Positions 43,964 to 53,158 of a stretch of DNA of 64,000 nucleotides are shown here, piece after piece (the stretch's first letter is position 1; each line of letters opens with the position of its first letter). The DNA is from Thermohalobaculum sp039184865 (GTDB lineage Bacteria; Pseudomonadota; Alphaproteobacteria; Rhodobacterales; Rhodobacteraceae): the NCBI GenBank assembly GCA_039184865.1, contig JBCDAV010000029.1:1-64000 (forward strand). The letters run 5' to 3'. Under the pieces are notes generated by a model. The model did no database searches, had not been told where the DNA came from, and was given only the letters and a program-made list of their open reading frames with translations. The position numbers and the translations under genes were made by a program.

Positions 43964-46061
43964 TCACGTCATCGACGGCCAGCGAGTCGCCAGCCTTCGC
44001 ATTGATCTTCTTGACCACGACCTTCTTCTCCGAGCGCAGAACGTTCTCCATCTTCATGGCTTCGACCGTGGCCAGCGCCTGACCGTCCTGAACCTCGTCG
44101 CCCTCGGCCACCGCGATCGAGACAACAAGCCCCGGCATCGGACAGAGCAGCATTTTCGAGGTGTCCGGCGGTAGTTTTTCAGGCATCAGCGCGGCAAGTT
44201 CCGCCGCTCGCGGCGAACGCACCTTCACATCCATGTCGGCGCCACGATAGCGCACGCGGAATCCGCTCGTGATCGGGTCAATCTTAACCGATGTACGAAC
44301 GCCATCGATCATCGCGGTCGTGACCGTGTCGCCCGGTGTCCAGTCTCCCTCCACCACCATGGTCTGACCATCGTCGAAGGTGACTTCGACCGCGCCCTGA
44401 CCGTGAATTAGAACCTGAGGCTGTCGAGGATCGAGACCCTTGGAGGTGAGGCTGAGCTCGGTTCCTTCTTCGGTTGTCACATGGCCCGTGATCGTGCGCT
44501 GCGTGGCGACGTTGAACGTTTTCCCGTCGATCGACACAACCCAATCCGAACCCGCAGCGCGCTCCCGGCGCGATACCGCGCCGCTTATCCGCCCGTCGCG
44601 TCGTGCAGTGACCAACTGCATCGCCGCCGCCCCGGCCGCAAGACGCTTGATCGCCGCCTCATCGAGTGATGCGCCCTCAAAACCCTCCGGATATTCCTCG
44701 GCAATGAAGGCCGTCGAAATGTTGCCCGAGATGAACCGCGGATGATCGTAGACCGCCGCGAGGAACGGCAGGTTGTGGCCGATACCTTCAACCTCGAATT
44801 CATCCAAGGCGGTGCGCATCGTTTCGATCGCGGTTTCGCGGTCCGGTCCCCACGAGCACAGCTTGGCGATCATAGGGTCATAGTACATGCTGATCTCGCC
44901 GCCTTCGTAGACGCCGGTATCGTTGCGCACGACCGTCTCGGTCGGTTGCATTCCCGGCAGATAGTCCGGCGTTTCAGCTGGCGGGCGATAGCGCGTCAGG
45001 CGTCCGATCGACGGCAGGAAGTTCCGGTACGGATCTTCGGCGTAAAGCCGCGACTCGAGGGCCCAGCCGGTCAGCGTGACGTCATCCTGAGTAAGCGATA
45101 GCGGCTCCCCTGCCGCCACCTGGATCATGTGCTCCACCAGGTCCTGCCCGGTAATGAGCTCGGTCACCGGATGCTCGACCTGCAGCCGCGTGTTCATTTC
45201 GAGGAAATAGAAATTCCGGTCGGCATCGACGATGAACTCCACGGTTCCCGCCGAACAGTAGTCGACGGCTTTCGCAAGCGCGACGGACTGCTCGCCCATC
45301 GCCTTGCGCGTCGTCTCGTCGAGGAATGGCGACGGTGCCTCCTCGATCACCTTCTGGTTCCGGCGCTGGATCGAGCATTCGCGTTCGCCCAGATAGATGC
45401 AGTTCCCGTGCTTGTCGCCCAGCACCTGGATCTCGATATGGCGCGGCTGCGTGACGAATTTCTCGATGAAGATCCTGTCGTCGCCGAAACTCGCCGCCGC
45501 CTCGTTCTTCGACGATTGAAAGCCCTCACGCGCCTCGTCATCGCTCCATGCGATGCGCATTCCCTTGCCGCCACCGCCAGCGCTCGCCTTGATCATCACC
45601 GGATAGCCGATATCGTTGGCGATCTTCACAGCTTCCTCTGCGTCCTCGATCAGACCCATGTAGCCTGGAACGGTCGAGACCCCGGCTTCCGAGGCCAGCT
45701 TCTTCGACGTGATTTTGTCGCCCATGGCCTCGATCGCGCCCTTTGGCGGGCCAATGAACGCCACCCCGGCCGCATCGAGCGCCTCGGCGAATTCGGCACG
45801 CTCTGACAGGAACCCGTAACCAGGATGCACGGCCTGCGCGCCGCTGGCCTTGATAGCATCCATGATCTTGTCGATCACGATGTAGGATTGGTTCGCGGGC
45901 GGCGGGCCGATGTGGATTGCCTCGTCCGCCATTTCCACGTGCAGGGCGTTGCGGTCGGCGTCGGAATACACCGCCACGGTCTTGATGCCCATGCGCCGGG
46001 CGGTCTTGATCACGCGACAGGCGATCTCACCCCGATTTGCGATCAGGATCTTGTCGAACAT
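43947..46061 (-). CDS. pccA: Propionyl-CoA carboxylase, biotin-containing alpha subunit
   Basis: 704 aa. Biotin carboxylase domain: KILIANRGEIACRVIKTARR at the start, ASAGGGGKGMRIAWSD (ATP-grasp), FLEMNTRLQVEHPVTEL. A BT/middle domain follows and the C-terminus is a biotinyl domain with the biotinylated lysine in VEAMKMENV. It carboxylates biotin for the PccB subunit, giving methylmalonyl-CoA for the mutase. ATG 46061 is inside the 3' end of the upstream small gene (35-bp overlap). The partner pccB is not in this window. Confidence 0.95.
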   Translation of the reverse strand: MFDKILIANRGEIACRVIKTARRMGIKTVAVYSDADRNALHVEMADEAIHIGPPPANQSYIVIDKIMDAIKASGAQAVHPGYGFLSERAEFAEALDAAGVAFIGPPKGAIEAMGDKITSKKLASEAGVSTVPGYMGLIEDAEEAVKIANDIGYPVMIKASAGGGGKGMRIAWSDDEAREGFQSSKNEAAASFGDDRIFIEKFVTQPRHIEIQVLGDKHGNCIYLGERECSIQRRNQKVIEEAPSPFLDETTRKAMGEQSVALAKAVDYCSAGTVEFIVDADRNFYFLEMNTRLQVEHPVTELITGQDLVEHMIQVAAGEPLSLTQDDVTLTGWALESRLYAEDPYRNFLPSIGRLTRYRPPAETPDYLPGMQPTETVVRNDTGVYEGGEISMYYDPMIAKLCSWGPDRETAIETMRTALDEFEVEGIGHNLPFLAAVYDHPRFISGNISTAFIAEEYPEGFEGASLDEAAIKRLAAGAAAMQLVTARRDGRISGAVSRRERAAGSDWVVSIDGKTFNVATQRTITGHVTTEEGTELSLTSKGLDPRQPQVLIHGQGAVEVTFDDGQTMVVEGDWTPGDTVTTAMIDGVRTSVKIDPITSGFRVRYRGADMDVKVRSPRAAELAALMPEKLPPDTSKMLLCPMPGLVVSIAVAEGDEVQDGQALATVEAMKMENVLRSEKKVVVKKINAKAGDSLAVDDVIMEFE

Positions 46062-46428
46062 GGCCCTCTCCATCCCCGGCGCGGCGCGCATGGGCGATCC
46101 ATCGCGCGCGATTCTCTGCGCGATCGAGGACACGGGCGATCTGTTCTGCGAGATTTGCGCGGTGCCCCGAGCGCGTTAACAGCGTTCCGCCAGCGCGAAT
46201 AACTGTTTGCTGCCGATCCGTCGAGACCTGAACGACGGGCACAAAGCCGCGCGTCGATCGGCAGACCCGCCAGACATCCTGGCGAATTTGATGGGCGAGG
46301 CGACGAAGGCCTTTAAATGGCATAGGGGTCGGCAGTGTCCGTTCCACCGCGACGTTGAAGATCGGGGCGTAGAGTTCCGCGTGCAACGTGACGCAGTTCT
46401 CGTTGGAGGTTATGCGCCAGCGGGTCAT
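46027..46428 (-). CDS. Conserved hypothetical protein overlapping the pccA start
   Basis: 133 aa beginning TRWRITSNENCVTLHAELYA and containing AVERTLPTPMPFKGLRRLAH and VWRVCRSTRGFVPVVQV. I recall similar small proteins next to pccA in roseobacters, but none has a known function. The basic C-terminus (ENRARWIAHARRAGDGEGH) overlaps the first 35 bp of pccA in another frame, so translation may be coupled. ATG 46428 lacks a strong ribosome binding site. No signal peptide or membrane segment. Confidence 0.65.
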   Translation of the reverse strand: MTRWRITSNENCVTLHAELYAPIFNVAVERTLPTPMPFKGLRRLAHQIRQDVWRVCRSTRGFVPVVQVSTDRQQTVIRAGGTLLTRSGHRANLAEQIARVLDRAENRARWIAHARRAGDGEGHVRQDPDRKSG

Positions 46429-46467
46429 GCCGCTGGCGCACAATGAGATTCAGCCAGTCGCTGCGCG

Positions 46468-46713
46468 TCAGTAGTTGCGCCGATAGATCGGCTCGCCGAG
46501 ATCGAAGTCTTCCGCATCGGTGAGCGCGCCGGCGGCAGCACCGATCGCGCCGCCGACGATGACGCCGGATGCAAGATCGCGTTCGGCGAAACCGGCCGCC
46601 AGAGCGCCCGCGGCCGCCCCCAATGCGCCGCCTGTAATAGCGCGGTCGGTCTGGTTCGTCCCGCACGCCGCCAACAAGCCGGCGAGCGCCAGCACGGCAA
46701 AAGTCCTATGCAT
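46468..46713 (-). CDS. Small glycine-zipper lipoprotein
   Basis: 81 aa with a lipobox (LALAGLLAACGTNQTD; Cys17 lipidated) followed by glycine-zipper repeats: AITGGALGAAAGALAAGFA and GVIVGGAIGAAAGALTD. Such YMGG-type lipoproteins sit in the outer membrane with structural or stress roles. It is upstream of the pccA pair on the same strand, as often seen in related genomes. Confidence 0.8.
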   Translation of the reverse strand: MHRTFAVLALAGLLAACGTNQTDRAITGGALGAAAGALAAGFAERDLASGVIVGGAIGAAAGALTDAEDFDLGEPIYRRNY

Positions 46714-46794
46714 CCTGCCTCTCCTTTTCCCTTGTTTCGCAGGATGTTACGGGGCACTTGGGAAGTTCCGTCGGACACGGTGTCGTGATCGATC

Positions 46795-47046
46795 TCAGTC
46801 GGTCTCATCGGGCAGCAAAACCATCACGCGCCAGGCAAGCCCGACCATGCCGAAGGTGATCCCGAAGAAGACGAGCATCATCACGAAGGCCAGCGCACCG
46901 TTTTCCGAGTTCGCGATCAGTGATCCGATCCGGGCGATATCGAGATGTTTCAGGATCAACAGTATAACCCAACCGGCCATGATGCCCTCGGTTGCGCCGA
47001 GGCCGACATATCGCATCAGCCGGTATGGGTCGCGGCGCTCTTTCAC
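46795..47046 (-). CDS. Small two-helix membrane protein
   Basis: 83 aa with two membrane segments (GIMAGWVILLILKHLDI and ALAFVMMLVFFGITFGMVGLA). Not recognised. ATG 47046 overlaps the RidA stop by 4 bp (ATGA), so it is coupled to RidA. Confidence 0.65.
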   Translation of the reverse strand: MKERRDPYRLMRYVGLGATEGIMAGWVILLILKHLDIARIGSLIANSENGALAFVMMLVFFGITFGMVGLAWRVMVLLPDETD

Positions 47047-47441
47047 GTCGTCTCCGGTCGTTTTGCGACGCAGTCGATTTCCACCAATGCGCCGACGGCC
47101 AAGGCCGTCACGCCGACAGTCGTGCGTGCCGGGCGCCGATCCGCGGGGAAGTAACTCTGATAGACGTGATTAAAGCTCTGGTAATCGCGTTCGAACTCCG
47201 TCAGGTAGCAGCGGCATTGAAGGACGTGCTCCAGATCCAGATCGAGCCCGTTCAACACGACTCTCAAGTTCTCGATCACACGCCGTGTCTGCGCCTCTAT
47301 TCCATCCGGCAGCGCTGCATCCGGGGCTTCCGGGTCGGTCGGCATTTGACCGGTTAGCAGGACCCAGCCACCGCTTTCGACCGCATGGCTGAACGGCGCG
47401 ACAGGACGTGGGCCGCCGGAGATCATATGGAATTCAGGCAT
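47043..47441 (-). CDS. RidA-family enamine/imine deaminase
   Basis: 132 aa of the RidA/YER057c/UK114 family. Visible are PFSHAVESGGWVLLTGQMP, IEAQTRRVIENLRVVLNGL, and the active-site arginine in RPARTTVGVTALA with the following acidic VEIDCVAK. These proteins hydrolyse reactive enamines and imines released by amino-acid enzymes. It lies 209 bp downstream of the DAO-type oxidase on the same strand, which would make imine products, so a joint role is plausible. Confidence 0.85.
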   Translation of the reverse strand: MPEFHMISGGPRPVAPFSHAVESGGWVLLTGQMPTDPEAPDAALPDGIEAQTRRVIENLRVVLNGLDLDLEHVLQCRCYLTEFERDYQSFNHVYQSYFPADRRPARTTVGVTALAVGALVEIDCVAKRPETT

Positions 47442-47650
47442 CTACCATCCTTGCTCGAACCGCGCCTGCGGAGCGGCCCAGCCTTACCTTATCGATCCCT
47501 CCGCGGCAAACGCCCGCCATGCAAGCAGGCTTGAACTCGGCGCAAGGAAGCGGAGGAAGACTCCGCCAAAGAGGCGTGTCAGGATGAGCGTCGACGCAAT
47601 ATCTCAAGCTTGCCAGGATGTCAGGCCGGGCATCAGCAACGCGGGCAGTT

Positions 47651-48985
47651 CTAGAACTCGCGTCCAGCCGCGCGCTCGCCCCAACGGATCTTGGCTGTCG
47701 CGCCAAGCCACGCGATCGGAGCCGGGGGCAGGCGAGCAGGCCCGGCTTCACCCGCCATGAACCGGGCTTCTTCGGTTTCGACGCCCATCGCCAGATCTGC
47801 TGCAGCCATGCCCGCCAGCGTACCCTTCGCGACGCCAAGTCCATTCTGGCAGCAGGCCGCGACCAGACCGGGAGCCACTTCCCCGAAGGCGGGCGCATCG
47901 TTCCTGGACAGGCAAAGCCGCCCGCCCCAACGGTATTCCATGTCGACATCTGCGAGCATCGGAAATCGCGAACGGAAAGCTTTGTCGTGATCCGTCGCGA
48001 CAGCGTCAATACGGGCCTGATCGACCTCCATCGAGGGGTTGTAGGTGAACCGGTTGCGCACCACGATGCGATCACCTCCCAAGCCTGACAGCCGCCGCAC
48101 CGTTGTCCCGAGCGGATCCGCCGGGGTGGCCGACCAAACGGGCTCGCCACCGAGTCTCGTCACCTCCTCCGAGGTCAGTGCGCGCGTCATCGAGCCATAG
48201 GTGAAGACATGCGCGAGGCGACCTCGGAAAAACCCAAAGCTTTCCGCATGGCCATTGACGGCGAGCACAACCTTCTGGGCCGTGACGGAACCGGAGGGCG
48301 TCTGAGCACGCCATCCGCTGCCCTCCTGTTCAAGCGCCGTCACGGGTGAGCTTTCGCAGACCTGCACGCGGTTCGAACGCACTCCTTTCGCAACCCCGCG
48401 CACAAACATCGCAGGTTGCATGATCGCGGCGTGGGGCGTGTAGAGCCCGCCCTCATAGTAATCCGTACCGGTGATCGCGCGCATCTTCGCGGCGTCATAG
48501 AATTCGTGCGGCTCACCCAGTGCACTCAGGTGCCGCGCATAATCTGCGTTGTGCTTCAGTCCGCGCGCGCTTGCCGCCGCGTTGATCTTGCCGGAGCGGA
48601 CGATGGCCTCTTCGGAGAGCCCGAAGACGCGCGCCGCCTCGAGCGCGAAGTCGATCGCTGCGCGGTTGGCGCGGATCTGGGCACGATCATGCTCCAAAGC
48701 GCCGCCGTAATTGTCCGAGGCGAGATCATGCGGAAGGTCGATCATAAAGCCCGAATTTCGCCCGGCTGGGCCTTCGCCGACCCGGACCGCATCGAGCACG
48801 ACGATCCTCGCGTCCGGCGCTCCGAGCGATAAGCGACGTGCCGCCGCAAGCCCGGCGAAACCTGCTCCTATCACCAGGAAATCTGCGTCCATGGCACCGT
48901 CGGCGGGCGTCGGCGCCTCGGGTTCCGGCAGCATGGCATTCCAAGCCGCTGGGCCGGGGTCCTTCGGCAGTCTCGTGATCTTCAT
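47651..48985 (-). CDS. FAD-dependent oxidoreductase, DAO/GlyOx type
   Basis: 444-aa amine oxidase of the D-amino-acid oxidase superfamily. A dinucleotide motif near residue 35 reads ADFLVIGAGFAGLAAARRL. PAGRNSGFMIDLPHDL is the second flavin region, and EYRWGGRLCLSRNDAPAFGE with CCQNGLGVAKGTLAG is the C-terminal FAD end. Related enzymes oxidise N-methyl amino acids, gamma-glutamylputrescine or hydroxyproline. Last gene of the coupled nine-gene operon; ATG 48985 overlaps the SDR stop. Its oxidative demethylation or deamination role is inferred. Confidence 0.87.
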   Translation of the reverse strand: MKITRLPKDPGPAAWNAMLPEPEAPTPADGAMDADFLVIGAGFAGLAAARRLSLGAPDARIVVLDAVRVGEGPAGRNSGFMIDLPHDLASDNYGGALEHDRAQIRANRAAIDFALEAARVFGLSEEAIVRSGKINAAASARGLKHNADYARHLSALGEPHEFYDAAKMRAITGTDYYEGGLYTPHAAIMQPAMFVRGVAKGVRSNRVQVCESSPVTALEQEGSGWRAQTPSGSVTAQKVVLAVNGHAESFGFFRGRLAHVFTYGSMTRALTSEEVTRLGGEPVWSATPADPLGTTVRRLSGLGGDRIVVRNRFTYNPSMEVDQARIDAVATDHDKAFRSRFPMLADVDMEYRWGGRLCLSRNDAPAFGEVAPGLVAACCQNGLGVAKGTLAGMAAADLAMGVETEEARFMAGEAGPARLPPAPIAWLGATAKIRWGERAAGREF

Positions 48986-49716
48986 GGCAGGCTCAGCTTT
49001 GCGGTTCGCCCGCCATCGACTGTGTAGATCTGGCCTGCAACGAACGAGGCGCGATCCGAGGCAAGCCAGGTGACCAGTTCCGCCACTTCTTTTGCGTCCC
49101 CGCTGCGTCCAAGCGGATGGATACCGCCGATCTTGCGGCGAAATTCCACCGGATCGCCGAGGCTTTCGATGAACGCCTCGTTCAGGTCTGTGTCGATCCA
49201 ACCCGGTGCGACGGCGTTGCAGCGTACACCGTCAGTACCGTGATCGACGGCGATGGCGCGTGTCAGACCATGTAGTCCGGCCTTTGACGCACAATACGCA
49301 GGATGCCGGGGATTTGACCCGAGCCCCTCGATCGAGCCGATGTTGACGATCGTTCCCCTTGATCGGATCAGATGCGGAAGCGCATGTTTGATCAGCAGAA
49401 AGGGCGCTGTCAGGTTCACCTGCAACGTCGCCTGCCAGTCCTTGACCGTCATCTCCAGCGCTGTGCCCTCGCGCATCAGACCTGCGTTGTTGATCAGAAC
49501 GTCCAGTCGACCCGCTTGATCGATCACGGCAGCGATGACCATCTCCGGCGAGCTCGGGTCAGCGAGATCCGCAACGATGCCCTCGTGGACGGGTTCCTCT
49601 CCGCGCTGAGCCGTGAAGACCCGTGCGCCTCGGTCCGCGAGCGTTGCTGCACAAGCGGCACCGATCCCGCTGCGACCGCCGGTGACCAGCGCGACCTTGC
49701 CCAAAAAATCGCTCAC
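48982..49716 (-). CDS. Short-chain dehydrogenase/reductase (operon SDR 2)
   Basis: 244 aa, classical SDR: VTGGRSGIGAACAATLA, VLINNAGLMREGTALEM, catalytic Ser in NIGSIEGLG, YCASKAGLHG (Tyr and Lys), and SFVAGQIYTVDGGRTAK. The start is GTG 49716, overlapping the preceding SDR stop (GTGA), and the stop overlaps the DAO start. Two SDRs in series point to two alcohol/ketone steps on the same substrate or its stereoisomers. Confidence 0.85.
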   Translation of the reverse strand: MSDFLGKVALVTGGRSGIGAACAATLADRGARVFTAQRGEEPVHEGIVADLADPSSPEMVIAAVIDQAGRLDVLINNAGLMREGTALEMTVKDWQATLQVNLTAPFLLIKHALPHLIRSRGTIVNIGSIEGLGSNPRHPAYCASKAGLHGLTRAIAVDHGTDGVRCNAVAPGWIDTDLNEAFIESLGDPVEFRRKIGGIHPLGRSGDAKEVAELVTWLASDRASFVAGQIYTVDGGRTAKLSLP

Positions 49717-50426
49717 GCGACGGACTTCCCGCCGTTCACTTCGAGCAGCGCGCCGCACATGTATCGTGACTGGTCAGAGGCAAGGAATGCCACGACATCG
49801 GCGATGTCCTCTGGCTCGGCGATCCGCCCCAACGGAACCGATGCGTTCAACGCATCGATCGCCTTGTCGGGGTCCAGTCCCCGAAGCTCGAAGCCCGTCC
49901 GGATCATCGGGGTGTTGACCTCGTTTGGGCAGACGGCGTTGACGCGGATGCCCTGGTGCGCGTGATCACGTCCAAGACATTGGGTCAGTGAAGCCACAGC
50001 CGCCTTGGACATGATGTAAAGCGGATGTGCGGGGCCGGGATGCAGCCCCCAGCAAGACGACGTGTTGACGATCGCGCCGCCGCCGTCTGCGGCCAGGATC
50101 GGAATTGCCGCGCGGCAGATGCGGTAAGGGGCCTCGACATTGATCGCCATGGTGCGGGAGTAGTCGGCGTCTGTTGCCTCGGTGATGACGCCGCGCGTAA
50201 TGATGCCGGCGTTGTTGACCACTATGTTCAGTCCGCCTGCGAGGGTGCACGCCCGTTCCGGCAGGGCATTGCAGAACGCCGCGTCTGTCAGATCGCCCAC
50301 GATCCAGTGATCGGCCTCACCGGCTTCCAGGTCGGTACCGACAACGGTCACGCCGTCGCGTTGCAGACGTGCCGTGATCGCTCGTCCGATCCCACCCGCA
50401 GCACCCGTGACGAGCGCGACACTCAC
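49713..50426 (-). CDS. Short-chain dehydrogenase/reductase (operon SDR 1)
   Basis: 237 aa, classical SDR: VTGAAGGIGRAITARLQRDG, VVNNAGIITRGVITEAT, Ser in NTSSCWGLHPG, YIMSKAAVASLTQ, and a C-terminal MCGALLEVNGGKSVA. The start is GTG 50426, overlapping the VOC stop by 4 bp. Distinct from the neighbouring SDR (only the common SDR blocks are shared), so not a recent duplicate. Confidence 0.85.
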   Translation of the reverse strand: MSVALVTGAAGGIGRAITARLQRDGVTVVGTDLEAGEADHWIVGDLTDAAFCNALPERACTLAGGLNIVVNNAGIITRGVITEATDADYSRTMAINVEAPYRICRAAIPILAADGGGAIVNTSSCWGLHPGPAHPLYIMSKAAVASLTQCLGRDHAHQGIRVNAVCPNEVNTPMIRTGFELRGLDPDKAIDALNASVPLGRIAEPEDIADVVAFLASDQSRYMCGALLEVNGGKSVA

Positions 50427-51133
50427 GTCTCGGGCACCACGAACAAAGCGGCTCCGTCTGGATCGTAGAGCAGCCGGGCAGGGCGGTCATAGAGCTCGAC
50501 CGGCTGTGTGCCGGTGTCACCGGCCGCGATGGCGGTCTCGGATGCAGAGTCAATGTCATCCACCGCGAAGAGGACTGACCAGTATTGCTCCTTGCCGCGG
50601 ATTTCGTCCGGTTGCTGGTAGGCGTAGCATACCGGCTCGCCCGATGCGGTGCTGATTTGCCACGTGTCGCTGCCAAGCAGCTGATACTGCCAGCCGAACA
50701 GGGTTTCATAGAACGGCATCACCGTAGTTGTGTCCGAGCAGAAATAGGCGTGGCCTGCGCGGCTCCCAGGAACCGCCAGTGCGGACGGTCGCAGGCCGCC
50801 ATGCACGGTGAAACCCGCGCCCAGCGGATCACGGATCAGCGCATAGGCCGGGTCTTCCAGTTCGATACGGCCGCCCAGATCGCGGGCCTTGGCAACCGTC
50901 CCTGCAACGTCGTCGACCGAGATGTAGGACATCCAGAAGGATGGCATTCCGATCTGCTGGAGATTGTCGGGCATCACGAAAAGCGCTGCAACTTCGCTGG
51001 TCTCGAGCAGTGCGTAATCGTAGTCGTCCGGGCCCTCGAAGCGCCAGCCGAACAGGCGATTGTAGAAAGCTTTCGTGACCTGAGGCCGGAAGGTGCTGAG
51101 ATCGCACCATGTGAAGTTCGGCTCAGTGCTCAT
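50423..51133 (-). CDS. Two-domain VOC (glyoxalase/dioxygenase-fold) protein
   Basis: 236 aa made of two similar VOC modules, about 1-118 (FTWCDLSTFRPQVTKAFYNR, LFGWRFEG) and 125-236 (GHAYFCSDTTTVMPFYETLF, GWQYQLLGSD). Paired VOC modules form one metal site in many glyoxalases and lyases; the exact ligands are not obvious. ATG 51133 overlaps MttB by 11 bp. It might bind or transform the substrate of the methyltransferase; function unknown. Confidence 0.75.
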   Translation of the reverse strand: MSTEPNFTWCDLSTFRPQVTKAFYNRLFGWRFEGPDDYDYALLETSEVAALFVMPDNLQQIGMPSFWMSYISVDDVAGTVAKARDLGGRIELEDPAYALIRDPLGAGFTVHGGLRPSALAVPGSRAGHAYFCSDTTTVMPFYETLFGWQYQLLGSDTWQISTASGEPVCYAYQQPDEIRGKEQYWSVLFAVDDIDSASETAIAAGDTGTQPVELYDRPARLLYDPDGAALFVVPET

Positions 51134-52682
51134 TGTTCAGAGCATCCACCGCAGGAATTTCACGTTCGCGCCGGGCGATGTAGTCGCGCAGCGCCTCGTC
51201 CTTGGCCTCGTCCAGCTTCGGTTCCTCGTAGGCTGCCAGCAGAGCCTTGGCCTTGTTGAGAGCGCGCTCCGTGATCTCGACCGAGCCTTCTGCCGCCCAC
51301 TGTTCGATCGAGTTGTTGTCGAAAAGCTCCGGCATGAAGAACGCCCGCTGGAAGTTGGCCTGCGTGTGCGGGTGGCCGAGATAGTGCCCGCCGGGGCCGA
51401 TGTCACCGACCGCAGACAGCGCTTCGTCGAAGTCGTCCCAGCGCACGCCTTCGGCCATGCGATAGGCCATGGCGCATTGTTCGGCATCGACGATGAACTT
51501 GGCGGTGGAGCAGTGCATCCCGGCCTCGTTCCAGCCCGCCGAATGCCAGACATAGTTGGCCCCTGCCAGCATCACCGCCATCAGGGTGGTTGCGGATTCG
51601 TATCCCGCCTGCGCGTCGAACGTCTTGGCGCCGCCCAACGTGTTCGAGGTCCGCCACGGCACCCCGTAGAACCGCGCCATCTGTCCGATCATGAAGTTCA
51701 TCAGGCTAATTTCCGGCGTGCCCGCCATCGGGGCGCCGGACTTCATGGAAACGGTCGAGAGATAGTGACCGTAGATCGCCGGGCAGCCCTTGCGGATGAC
51801 CTGTGTGTACGCGAGTGCCGACAGCGCCTCGGCGTTCAGTTGGGCGACGGCGGGGGCCGTGGAGGCGGGCGTGTTGGCGCCGCCCAATACGAAGGGCGAG
51901 CAAAGCACCGGCTGGTTCCGCCGCGAGAAGGCGCGCATAGCGCCCAGCATCACCTCGTCCCAGACGAGCGGGCTGTTGCCGTTGCAGTTGCCGGTCGTGA
52001 CAGGATGCGTTTCTAGGTAATCCTCGCCGAATAGGATGGCGCACATGTCCATCACATCCTCGGCGTTCTTGGGCGAGGTCGTCATCCCCATGAACGTCTT
52101 GTCCGAGTGCTTCATCGAGGAATAGGTGATGCGAAGGTGACGCTGGCTGATCGGATGATCGTAGGGCTCGACAATGTGGTGCGCGCTTGAGTGCAGCGCG
52201 GGCAGCATGTGGCTGAGCTTGTGGAAGTTGGCGAGGTCCTCCAGCGTCGGATTGCGGCGTTCGTCGTTCAGGTCGCGCAAGTAGGGCGCGCCGGTCATTG
52301 GCACGAAAATCGAATGGTCCCGTCCAAACGGCAGGTTATTTGCCGGGTTGCGCGCGTGATAGGTGAACGTCTCCGGAATCGTGGCGATCAGTTCGCGTAC
52401 CAACCCACGGTCGAGGTGGATGCGGTCTCCGTCACGGATGTCCGCACCTGCCTTGCGCCAGTCCTCGACGGCGATGGGATCGCGGAATACAACGCCGACG
52501 TTTTCCAGGATGTCCATCGAGGCGGCATCGACCTTCTCGATCTGTTCCAGAGTCATCGGTTCCGTCAGCGGGAGGCGACGCTTCAGGGCGGGCAGCATGG
52601 CGTTGTCGACAGCCGTGCGCAGTTCACGGCGTGAGCCGCGACCACCGCGGCGGGTGCGTTTTTCTTCGATGACGGTGGTCAT
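51123..52682 (-). CDS. MttB-family (trimethylamine methyltransferase superfamily) protein without pyrrolysine
   Basis: 519 aa of the COG5598/MttB family: LPLTEPMTLEQIEKVDAASM, ILENVGVVFRDP, MTGAPYLRDLNDERRNPT, GNCNGNSPLVWDEVMLGAM and FVLGGANTPASTAP. The reading frame is uninterrupted, so no in-frame UAG (pyrrolysine) codon exists; such non-Pyl members known from anaerobes demethylate glycine betaine, proline betaine or carnitine using a corrinoid protein. No corrinoid partner is in this window. ATG 52682 overlaps the 159-aa unknown gene, placing it mid-operon. Confidence 0.88.
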   Translation of the reverse strand: MTTVIEEKRTRRGGRGSRRELRTAVDNAMLPALKRRLPLTEPMTLEQIEKVDAASMDILENVGVVFRDPIAVEDWRKAGADIRDGDRIHLDRGLVRELIATIPETFTYHARNPANNLPFGRDHSIFVPMTGAPYLRDLNDERRNPTLEDLANFHKLSHMLPALHSSAHHIVEPYDHPISQRHLRITYSSMKHSDKTFMGMTTSPKNAEDVMDMCAILFGEDYLETHPVTTGNCNGNSPLVWDEVMLGAMRAFSRRNQPVLCSPFVLGGANTPASTAPAVAQLNAEALSALAYTQVIRKGCPAIYGHYLSTVSMKSGAPMAGTPEISLMNFMIGQMARFYGVPWRTSNTLGGAKTFDAQAGYESATTLMAVMLAGANYVWHSAGWNEAGMHCSTAKFIVDAEQCAMAYRMAEGVRWDDFDEALSAVGDIGPGGHYLGHPHTQANFQRAFFMPELFDNNSIEQWAAEGSVEITERALNKAKALLAAYEEPKLDEAKDEALRDYIARREREIPAVDALNNEH

Positions 52683-53158
52683 GTTGGGAACAACCTTGCC
52701 AGCCAGCTCTTCGGTTTCTGTTGTTCGCGCACCCAAGCATTGAAACCAATGGGAGACAGAGCAATCGGTGATGCGCAGATTTCTTCATCGGAACGGCCTG
52801 ACGCTTGCTGTTTCTGAATCACATCCGCAGTAGCGCTTCTCAGGAGCAATGAGTTTATCTCTTCTTGTGTGATCCCACCGCTCTCGAACAGCTTCCAGAG
52901 TGATGAGACCAAACCCGTTTCTCGCAAAGAAAGTGTTTCGTCTTCACCGAAGGTTAGCGTCTTTTCGACGGATGGCCTGGAAGAACGCAGCGTCATGACT
53001 TCCATCGCTGCGTCGCAAATCATATCGCCAGCAAGCATCAGTCTTGGATCAGAAGTTTTCAGGTCTTGATCGGAGAGCGCAGCGTCAACGACTTCGCGCA
53101 CCTCCTGTCTGGTAAGCGGTGCTGTTGCGATCTCGATCACCGAACGCAGCGTACTCAT
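52679..53158 (-). CDS. Unknown 159-aa protein locked between aldehyde dehydrogenase and MttB genes
   Basis: Overlaps both neighbours by ATGA: its ATG 53158 overlaps the aldehyde dehydrogenase stop, and its TGA overlaps the MttB start. That makes it a genuine, cotranslated gene. Predicted soluble and helical (EVREVVDAALSDQDLKTSDP, RETGLVSSLWKLFESGG, AWVREQQKPKSWLARLF), no signal peptide, no cysteine cluster or known motif. Its codons are visibly more A/T-rich than its neighbours. I do not recognise the family; an accessory or partner for MttB is a guess from position. Confidence 0.7.
   Translation of the reverse strand: MSTLRSVIEIATAPLTRQEVREVVDAALSDQDLKTSDPRLMLAGDMICDAAMEVMTLRSSRPSVEKTLTFGEDETLSLRETGLVSSLWKLFESGGITQEEINSLLLRSATADVIQKQQASGRSDEEICASPIALSPIGFNAWVREQQKPKSWLARLFPT

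Noticed and set aside
46062..46133. Upstream start for pccA giving 24 extra residues
   Set aside because: Carboxylase alpha subunits begin directly with the KILIANRGEIA block; the extra residues have no family match.
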